A DNA stretch of 64,000 nt from Viridibacillus sp050279675. GTDB taxonomy: Bacteria; Bacillota; Bacilli; Bacillales_A; Planococcaceae. A program made the position numbers and the translations under genes. Under the pieces are notes generated by a model. It saw only the letters and a program-made list of their open reading frames with translations, was not told where the DNA came from and ran no database searches. The stretch is from positions 1 through 64,000 of the forward strand of contig NZ_JBNNUK010000007.1 in the NCBI RefSeq assembly GCF_050279675.1. Direction: 5' to 3'. Shown piece by piece: positions 58,146 through 64,000 of the stretch; the stretch's first letter is position 1, and each line of letters opens with the position of its first letter.

Positions 58146-59261
58146 ATGAATGAAATCGTTCACCGTTCTAACACGCGTAAAGTTCGCGTAGGTGACTTAA
58201 CAATTGGCGGAAGCAATGAAGTAATTATACAAAGTATGACAACTACAAAAACACATGATGTGGAAGCAACTGTGGCAGAAATTCTTCGTTTAGAAGAAGC
58301 TGGCTGTCAAATCGTTCGTGTCGCTTGCCCAGATGAACGAGCAGCTGATGCATTGGCTGAAATCAAGAAACGAATCCATATCCCACTAGTAGCTGATATT
58401 CACTTTGACTACAAATTAGCCTTAAAAGCAATCGACGCTGGTGTTGATAAAATTCGTATTAATCCTGGTAACATTGGTCGTAAAGAAAAAGTTGAAGCTG
58501 TTGTAAATGCAGCTAAAGCAAAAGGTGTACCAATTCGTATCGGTGTAAACGCTGGTTCATTAGAACGTAAAATCCTTGAAAAATATGGCTACCCTACTGC
58601 AGATGGTATGGTTGAAAGTGCCTTACACCATATTAAAATCTTAGAAGACTTAGATTTCCATGATATTATCGTTTCTATGAAAGCATCTGATGTAAACCTA
58701 GCTATTGAAGCATATGAAAAAGCATCTCGTGCATTTGACTATCCACTTCACTTAGGTATTACTGAATCAGGTACATTATTCTCTGGTACGATTAAATCAG
58801 CAGCTGGTTTAGGCGCAATATTAAGCATGGGTATTGGGAATACAATGCGTATTTCATTAAGCGCTGATCCTGTTGAAGAAATAAAAGTAGCACGTGAACT
58901 ATTAAAAACATTCGGTTTAGCTTCTGACATTCCGACACTTATTTCATGCCCAACTTGTGGTCGTATTGAAATTGACTTAATTTCAATTGCTAACGAAGTA
59001 GAAGAATATCTTCAAACAATTAAAGCACCACTTAAAGTTTCTGTTCTAGGTTGCGCAGTAAATGGCCCTGGTGAAGCTCGTGAAGCCGATATCGGTATCG
59101 CTGGTGCTCGCGGAGAAGGTTTACTATTTATGAAAGGTAAAACTGTTCGTAAAGTACCTGAAGAAACGATGGTTGAAGAGCTGAAAATCGAAATCGATAA
59201 ACTAGCTGAAGAATATTATAAAAAAAGAGATGCTGAAAAAGCTGAGAACACAAAAGCATAG
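58146..59261 (+). CDS. ispG: Flavodoxin-dependent HMBPP synthase
   Basis: This 371-residue enzyme converts methylerythritol cyclodiphosphate to HMBPP in the non-mevalonate isoprenoid pathway. The ATG at 58146 follows AAGGAGAGAG. Seen are VQSMTTTKTHD-like IQSMTTT, RINPGNIG, and the 4Fe-4S ligands in ISCPTCGRIEID and GCAVNGPGEA, completed by a glutamate. Length is typical. It is followed by the nucleotidase-like gene 18 bases later. Confidence 0.96.
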   Translation: MNEIVHRSNTRKVRVGDLTIGGSNEVIIQSMTTTKTHDVEATVAEILRLEEAGCQIVRVACPDERAADALAEIKKRIHIPLVADIHFDYKLALKAIDAGVDKIRINPGNIGRKEKVEAVVNAAKAKGVPIRIGVNAGSLERKILEKYGYPTADGMVESALHHIKILEDLDFHDIIVSMKASDVNLAIEAYEKASRAFDYPLHLGITESGTLFSGTIKSAAGLGAILSMGIGNTMRISLSADPVEEIKVARELLKTFGLASDIPTLISCPTCGRIEIDLISIANEVEEYLQTIKAPLKVSVLGCAVNGPGEAREADIGIAGARGEGLLFMKGKTVRKVPEETMVEELKIEIDKLAEEYYKKRDAEKAENTKA

Positions 59262-59279
59262 TATACAGGGGGCAATGAA

Positions 59280-59852
59280 ATGAAGAAAAACTATCGTTTT
59301 GGTATCGATATTGACGGTACTGTTACGACTCCAGAATCACTTCTGCCTCATATCAACAAAGCCTTTAATGTCAATTTAGCCTTATCAGATATAACGCAAT
59401 ATGACTTAACTGCTGCATTCCCTGTTGATAGCGATGCATTTTTCAAGTGGTTTAGAGAAAATGAGCCTGAAATTTATATGGCTTCACCTATTCAACAGGA
59501 TGCACAAGCGATTTTATCTGCTTGGCAAAAAGATGTTGAGCTTTATTACATTACAGCTCGCGAGGATAATTCAACAGATGTCACTTATGAATGGTTTAAA
59601 CAATTCAATGTACCATATGACAAAATTGATATCGTTGGACCTGTCAATAAAGCAATTAAAGCTCGTGAATACGATGTACATGCCTTTTTCGAGGACAAGC
59701 ATGCAAATGCCGTTCAACTTCACGAGGAATTAGATATCCCAGTGTTATTATTTGATGCTCCTTATAACCGCGAACCCATTCCAAACGGTGTGATTCGTGT
59801 AAGTAACTGGCAAGAAGCAAATCACTGGATTAAAAAAGAATTCGGTATTTAA
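59280..59852 (+). CDS. yqfW: NT5C-type 5'-nucleotidase-like HAD protein (YqfW)
   Basis: This 190-residue HAD-fold protein starts with GIDIDGTVTTPES (DxDGT motif with both catalytic aspartates). A small cap contains YDLTAAFPVDSDAFFKWFRENE. Motif II is YITARED, and motif IV is FFEDKHANAVQL. The family (5'(3')-deoxyribonucleotidase type) dephosphorylates nucleoside monophosphates. It is translated from GGGGGC upstream and probably cotranscribed with ispG. In Bacillus subtilis YqfW is also next to ispG. Confidence 0.9.
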   Translation: MKKNYRFGIDIDGTVTTPESLLPHINKAFNVNLALSDITQYDLTAAFPVDSDAFFKWFRENEPEIYMASPIQQDAQAILSAWQKDVELYYITAREDNSTDVTYEWFKQFNVPYDKIDIVGPVNKAIKAREYDVHAFFEDKHANAVQLHEELDIPVLLFDAPYNREPIPNGVIRVSNWQEANHWIKKEFGI

Positions 59853-59855
59853 AGA

Positions 59856-59894
59856 CTAAAAGCTAGTACGTATTTTGCGTACTAGCTTTTTTGG
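59856..59894. terminator. Terminator between converging genes
   Basis: AAAAGCTAGTACG (59858-59870) and CGTACTAGCTTTT (59878-59890) form a 13-bp stem, with A and T runs. It serves yqfW and probably the converging lipoprotein gene. Confidence 0.92.
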
Positions 59895-59903
59895 TTCCTA
59901 TTA

Positions 59904-60383
59904 TTAAAAGTCAATAGCTAATAATTCTTTCACTTCTTTATAGAGTGCAGTGTTTTTCTTTGCAGACATATAAGTCATTTCTTTTTTAACAGGATCTTGA
60001 AAAAACACAGTTCCATCCTTTAATACATATAATTTATACGTTTTCCCACTCAAATCTGTTGATTTAGAAAGTGCAATAATATAGTTCCCTTGGTTTTGAA
60101 GTTCTTTTACATTTGCCGTATCCTCTTCTAATTTCGGCACAATTACTTCCATTAGATTTACTTTTTCTATAAATAATTTTATTATTTTCTTGTCTGTAAT
60201 CATTTTTCTTGTAGAATCTGTACCGACTCCCTCTTCATTTACACCTTGAACATATAGTGACTGATAATCTTCAGTATCTGGAATCTTTATTTCCTTATTT
60301 TCAATTGCCTTATCTTCTTTGCCACAAGCACTTACAACTACTATAGTCATCAATAATAATAATACTATCTTCCATGTCTTCAA
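59904..60383 (-). CDS. Lipoprotein, unrecognised family
   Basis: TTG at 60383 behind GAGGAGGAG gives 159 residues with a signal peptide and the lipobox VSAC at about residue 20, so it is probably lipid-anchored. The mature part is charged and contains VNEEGVGTDSTRKMITDKKIIKLFIEKV, then NYIIALSKSTDLSGKTYKLYVLKDGTVFF, a beta-hairpin pattern seen in small lipoproteins of Bacilli. I know no function. It is monocistronic and lies opposite the SEDS gene. Confidence 0.75.
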   Translation of the reverse strand: MKTWKIVLLLLMTIVVVSACGKEDKAIENKEIKIPDTEDYQSLYVQGVNEEGVGTDSTRKMITDKKIIKLFIEKVNLMEVIVPKLEEDTANVKELQNQGNYIIALSKSTDLSGKTYKLYVLKDGTVFFQDPVKKEMTYMSAKKNTALYKEVKELLAIDF

Positions 60384-60625
60384 GTAGTTTCTCCTCCTCT
60401 AGTTGCAATAATATCCTACGATTCTATTTCCATTATTATACTATGGATAGGAAGTGATGTCTTAAAGTCGCGGAAGTTGTAACAAGATTGGCAAACGTTT
60501 CTCTATTAATGTTAAATGAGAAATTGTTAAATATATCACCTACTACCTATAATGGTAATTTTAAGGAACTTTTTAACTTAGTAACCGTTCTAAATTCTAC
60601 ACAATAAGGAAAATAGGAGGGCGAA

Positions 60626-61822
60626 ATGAAAAATCAAATGGATTGGCACTTAAATATATATATATTAATACTAGCGATTATTAGTTGTTTATTTATCTAC
60701 TCAAGTAATACTAATTTCGGCCAATATAGTGGTTCATTTATAGTTAAACAAATTGTTTTCTTTTGTATTGGCTTTGCAATCATGTACATAATTGCTAGTT
60801 TAGATTTCGAACAATTAAGCAAAATTTCTTGGTATTTTTATGCGTTGATTGTACTTTTATTAATTGTGTTAATTTTCGCACCTGATAGTATAGCTGCACC
60901 TATTAATAATGCAAAATCATGGTATCAAATAAAATTTATCGGTACTTTTCAACCTTCTGAGTTTTTAAAATTTGCATTTTTACTTGTCGTCGCTCAAATC
61001 ATAGAAATACATAACACAAAGACATTTAAACAAACATACATAACTGACCTATGGCTGTTGGTCAAAATCGGCATTGTCGTCATACCACCCATGCTAATCG
61101 TTTATAAACAGCCCGATACAGGCATGATTATGCTTTATATGGCCATGCTTATTCCGATGATTTATTTTTCGGGTATTAAAAGACAACTGTTAGTAGTCAT
61201 TACATTGATTCCTACTATTATTATTAGTGCTCTAGTAATTATTTACTTTCAATTTAATAGCTTCTATACAGAGAAAATCTTAGGTAACTTGTCACCTCAC
61301 CAAGTTTCTCGGATTAACGGCTGGCTTCATCCATTTGAATATAGTGATTCTGCCTTTCAAACAAAACAGGGATTATTAGCGATCGGCTCTGGACTATTTG
61401 GTGGAAAAGGATACCTAGAGAATAATGTCTACGTACCTGAAAAACATACAGATTTTATATTCTCTACAATTGCTGAAGAATTGGGTTTTATCGGAGGATC
61501 CATTGTAATTGTATTGTTTTTTTTATTAATTTATCGAATGGTTTTTCATGCTTTACATGCTAAAAAGCAATATACCTTTCTACTAGCTTCCGGTATCATC
61601 GGCTTATTCTCGTTTCAAGTATTTCAAAATATCGGAATGACAATTGGTTTGTTACCAGTGACAGGTGTAACACTACCTTTCCTTAGTTATGGTGGTAGTT
61701 CATTATTATCGAATATGATGCTAATTGGTCTAATTCACGTTATAAAAAAATCTTATAGCGGCTATTTGTTCCAAAATACAAATGAAGTGAGAGTGCAATT
61801 TGATGCAAAATTCTCCAGATAA
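60626..61822 (+). CDS. SEDS-family glycosyltransferase (RodA/FtsW/SpoVE)
   Basis: This 398-residue protein has ten membrane helices. SEDS proteins polymerise lipid II into glycan strands with a class B PBP partner. Motifs are IQFIGTFQPSEFLKF-like KFIGTFQPSEFLK, KQPDTGMIMLYMAML (the DTG with the conserved Asp), RINGWLHPFEYSDSAFQTKQGLLAIGSGLFGGKGYLENNVYVPEKHTDFIFSTIAEELGF split over residues 230-290, and PVTGVTLPFLSYGGSSLLSN. No PBP gene is adjacent. A 33-residue single-helix frame overlaps its 3' end. It is probably a RodA-type paralogue. Confidence 0.92.
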   Translation: MKNQMDWHLNIYILILAIISCLFIYSSNTNFGQYSGSFIVKQIVFFCIGFAIMYIIASLDFEQLSKISWYFYALIVLLLIVLIFAPDSIAAPINNAKSWYQIKFIGTFQPSEFLKFAFLLVVAQIIEIHNTKTFKQTYITDLWLLVKIGIVVIPPMLIVYKQPDTGMIMLYMAMLIPMIYFSGIKRQLLVVITLIPTIIISALVIIYFQFNSFYTEKILGNLSPHQVSRINGWLHPFEYSDSAFQTKQGLLAIGSGLFGGKGYLENNVYVPEKHTDFIFSTIAEELGFIGGSIVIVLFFLLIYRMVFHALHAKKQYTFLLASGIIGLFSFQVFQNIGMTIGLLPVTGVTLPFLSYGGSSLLSNMMLIGLIHVIKKSYSGYLFQNTNEVRVQFDAKFSR

Positions 61823-61904
61823 AAGGATACTTGTACTATTTAGTTTAGTAAGTTTCTTTTTTATACTATTATTTATTCGATTAACCTATATAATGATTTT
61901 CTAA
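61803..61904 (+). CDS. 33-residue single-helix microprotein overlapping the SEDS gene
   Basis: ATG at 61803 lies inside the last codons of the SEDS gene in another frame and opens 33 codons ending TAA at 61904. The product MQNSPDKRILVL... has a basic N-terminus, one strong membrane helix (about residues 9-27) and ends LTYIMIF. This is the profile of the N-terminal anchor of a class B PBP (basic tail, helix, R-L-Y). It may be a relic of a fused partner gene or a genuine small SEDS-associated protein. GTGAGAGTG upstream is a modest ribosome-binding site. Confidence 0.5.
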   Translation: MQNSPDKRILVLFSLVSFFFILLFIRLTYIMIF

Positions 61905-61965
61905 CATATAAAAGAGCTATTATTAAAATGTTGACGAATATCGTACTGAATATTTCCCAGAAAAT

Positions 61966-62013
61966 AAAAAAGCATTTCCACTGAGATTTTGGTCTCTTCG
62001 GAAATGCTTTTTG
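61966..62013. terminator. Terminator between converging genes
   Basis: AAAAAGCATTTCC (61967-61979) and GGAAATGCTTTTT (62000-62012) pair, with an inner GAGA/TCTC stem. It can act in both directions for the SEDS unit and telA. Confidence 0.9.
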
Positions 62014-62026
62014 TCATTTTTTACTT

Positions 62027-63106
62027 TTAACTGTTAGATAGAACGCGTTTAGCATCTTCACGAATAGTTTCTAGACGTTTTTTATCTTCTACTCGCTGAA
62101 CTGCTTGTTCTTGTTTAACTGCTTTGTATTCGTCGATACCTGTTACAATGGTATCCCACATGTTCTCAATCGTTTCCATTTTAATGCTTGAGCTACCAGA
62201 ACGGCGAGCGATATCTACGCTTTGTTGCATGATGTCACTTGTTACATCTTGTAGCATTTGGTTTGCACGATCTTCAAATGCATTTAAAGAGTCTGCATGT
62301 AACTTTTGACGACGTGCATTGACTGCATTAATAATACCCATTTTGAAAACTGGAATTGTTGTTACAAAAGCACTGTTAATCTTAGCAATTAAGTCATTGT
62401 TTCCGCGTTGCATTGTTTTGATTTGTGGTGCTGCGATCACCGCTACCATACGCGCTTTTTCAAGGTCATCTACTTTGCGTTCTAATAACTCCTGTACTGT
62501 TCTTAAGTTTTCAAGCTCAATACGCGCCATTTGGTTTCCACCACTTACACGTGCTTCACATTCAGGAATGAACGACGTTTTTACTTCATCTAGCTTCATT
62601 TCTGCTGCGACAATGTACTTCTCTAACTCGAAGTAATATTCTATATCCTCTTGATATAGCCCTTCCAAATCACGGTTATTACTTTTCAATTCTTCTTCAA
62701 TAATCATAAACTGCGCATGGATTTTTTCAATTTCTTTACCAAGCGTATTGTACTTACTAAAAAGAGCGTCTACTTTTTGCTTAGCACGTTTGAAAATTTT
62801 ATCTAACATGCCTGGCTCTTTTGTTAACTCATTTTTGTCGAATTTATTCATTAACTTTTCTAATTGGTTCAACAATTCACTTGATTGATCGAGTTTAGAT
62901 ACGGTCATTGTATCTAGAATTCGGTCAGAGAAACGTGACAGTTTGATTGCAGGTTCTTTACCTAATGATAGTAAATCGATTTGATTTTTAATGTCTATCA
63001 TCTTCACGATTTTTTGGACTTCAGGTTCTTGACGTAATTGCAATTTCATCTCATTTGCTGTTTGTTCATTTAAACCATCTTTTTCAATAGCAACTAAATC
63101 AGTCAT
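62027..63106 (-). CDS. TelA-family toxic-anion-resistance protein (YceH-like)
   Basis: This 359-residue cytoplasmic protein is almost wholly helical. The TelA pattern shows in LNKYNTLGKEIEKIHAQF-like ALFSKYNTLGKEIEKI, EDIEYYFELEKYIVAAEMKLDE, and the C-terminal AGSSSIKMETIENMWDTIVTGIDEY-like RSGSSSIKMETIENMW. TelA proteins are associated with tellurite and antimicrobial-peptide tolerance. In Bacillus subtilis the homologue YceH lies at the end of the yceCDEFGH stress operon. The YceG-like gene lies 22 bases upstream here, so the same operon type is likely. Confidence 0.9.
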   Translation of the reverse strand: MTDLVAIEKDGLNEQTANEMKLQLRQEPEVQKIVKMIDIKNQIDLLSLGKEPAIKLSRFSDRILDTMTVSKLDQSSELLNQLEKLMNKFDKNELTKEPGMLDKIFKRAKQKVDALFSKYNTLGKEIEKIHAQFMIIEEELKSNNRDLEGLYQEDIEYYFELEKYIVAAEMKLDEVKTSFIPECEARVSGGNQMARIELENLRTVQELLERKVDDLEKARMVAVIAAPQIKTMQRGNNDLIAKINSAFVTTIPVFKMGIINAVNARRQKLHADSLNAFEDRANQMLQDVTSDIMQQSVDIARRSGSSSIKMETIENMWDTIVTGIDEYKAVKQEQAVQRVEDKKRLETIREDAKRVLSNS

Positions 63107-63128
63107 TTGTACTCTCCCTACTCACAAG

Positions 63129-64000
63129 CTATAAAAACTTATGGATGAATTTTTTTATTATTGAATTTGGTTTTACTTTTGGCTCTTGATAAGGTTGGTC
63201 AAAAACCATGTGTTCTAGTAAGTGAACGTCAAATATATCTTTTTCCATATACAATTCTATATCTAATTTACCGGTCGGATTATATAAAATGATATCTACA
63301 CCAAATCGGTTTAAAAAGGCTAGTAATGCCGCGTCTTCTCGAGATAGTTCCCCGTCCATTTGAGAATGGTATAAAACGAGTCGAGGAATTTCCTGTGAAT
63401 AATCAAAGTTCTGCAGTAAACGTAACAGTTCAATTGGAATCATTGTTGCTGTTTTAAACATAAATAACTGTAAATCTATCGCTTTCTCATGTGCAAGCGG
63501 AAGAAGCGAAGAATTTTCACAGCAATCTTTGATAGTATGTGCAATAGCCAGCTGAATGGATTCCTGTAATTGACCATATTGCCACCAATCACTCGCCATC
63601 ATTTTCACTGGTGATAATTCATTATTCTCCAAACAATGATTGTAATGGAATTGAAAATTTGCTTTACTGCTTTTCATATATGGGAATGCTCTAACAAATT
63701 GGCTATTCGAACCTTGTATAAGCTTGTGCATATTCTCCCAATATTCTTCACGATCCACTGAAATACCAGCAATTTTCGCAAAAATAACCGGAATATATAT
63801 TTGTTCTCCTACAACTTTGAACTCTGGACGCACCATCGCTTTTTCATTGCCATAAATGAAAATATCATCATATGTCGTACGCAATGTAATAGAACGTGGT
63901 AAGTGTTCTTTAAACTGCCATGGTTTAAAAACACCCGATTGTTGGTCATGCATTAACTTATCAAAATGTTTACTTGAGCGGTACCCTACAGTTGCTTGTC
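63129..64000 (-). CDS. YceG-like protein of the tellurite-resistance operon, partial
   Basis: The open frame continues to the window edge without a stop (its first visible residues are QATVGYRSSKHFDKL), so the N-terminus lies beyond base 64000. At least 290 residues are visible. Segments include RPEFKVVGEQIYIPVIFAKI, FVRAFPYMKSSK, and RLVLYHSQMDGELSREDAALLAFLNRFGVDIILYNPTG near the C-terminus. I assign YceG from its place ahead of the TelA gene and its length. B. subtilis YceG is 537 residues. It may be an accessory factor of TerD-type systems. Confidence 0.75.
   Translation of the reverse strand, partial: QATVGYRSSKHFDKLMHDQQSGVFKPWQFKEHLPRSITLRTTYDDIFIYGNEKAMVRPEFKVVGEQIYIPVIFAKIAGISVDREEYWENMHKLIQGSNSQFVRAFPYMKSSKANFQFHYNHCLENNELSPVKMMASDWWQYGQLQESIQLAIAHTIKDCCENSSLLPLAHEKAIDLQLFMFKTATMIPIELLRLLQNFDYSQEIPRLVLYHSQMDGELSREDAALLAFLNRFGVDIILYNPTGKLDIELYMEKDIFDVHLLEHMVFDQPYQEPKVKPNSIIKKFIHKFL

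Overview
The window looks like chromosome of a low-GC, endospore-lineage Firmicute of the Planococcaceae/Caryophanaceae (Lysinibacillus/Solibacillus type). Reasons: strong GGAGG ribosome-binding sites, frequent TTG and GTG starts, and a long block whose gene order follows the yqf-yqg-yqh region of Bacillus subtilis (accBC, spoIIIA, efp, yqhT, aroQ, yqhQ, lipM, yqhL, gcv, aroK, comG, yqgXWUSQN, rpmG, pst, pbpA, sodA, yqgCBA, ispG). Genus is inferred from gene content only.

Region 1 (1-11,200) is accessory. It holds small secreted proteins or lipoproteins (DUF3888, DUF4825, a signal-peptidase-I-like lipoprotein without its catalytic residues), a TetR-controlled MFS exporter plus luciferase-like monooxygenase cassette with two operators, a MarR/DUF3238/azoreductase cluster with a palindromic operator, gene remnants (including a frameshifted FIVAR/internalin-like surface protein), and a dispersed family of short palindromes that I see only here.

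Region 2 (11,200-38,000) is mostly core: asp23-accC-accB, a reduced spoIIIA locus, efp-pepQ-aroQ-yqhR, yqhQ, a B12-dependent ribonucleotide reductase behind two NrdR boxes, lipM, yqhL, an AAA ATPase, the glycine-cleavage operon gcvT-gcvPA-gcvPB under a tandem glycine riboswitch with a terminator switch, aroK, and the comG competence pilus operon.

Region 3 (38,000-57,000) carries yqg-type genes: DUF2626, a SufR-like regulator, a glyoxalase-II-like hydrolase, a lipoprotein, lipoteichoic-acid synthase, fthC, rpmG, a coupled membrane protein/MltG-like pair, the pstSCAB-phoU phosphate operon behind an 11-bp periodic PhoP-box array, a class B penicillin-binding protein, Mn superoxide dismutase and a Na/phosphate cotransporter with a PhoU domain. 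A 21-bp tandem repeat and decayed sequence lie at 39.2-39.9 kb.

Region 4 (57,000-64,000) has DUF1189, a LysM-like small protein, ispG, a 5'-nucleotidase-like HAD protein, a lipoprotein, a SEDS (RodA/FtsW) protein overlapped by a 33-residue single-helix microprotein, and a TelA/YceG pair of the tellurite-resistance type that runs off the window end.

The observations most worth a second look are the spoIIIA locus (no spoIIIAA or spoIIIAB, shortened AE and AG, a 49-residue protein where AF should be, and an apparent ACG start for AC), the SEDS-overlapping microprotein, the active-site-less signal peptidase lipoprotein, the dispersed palindromes and the FIVAR/internalin pseudogene.
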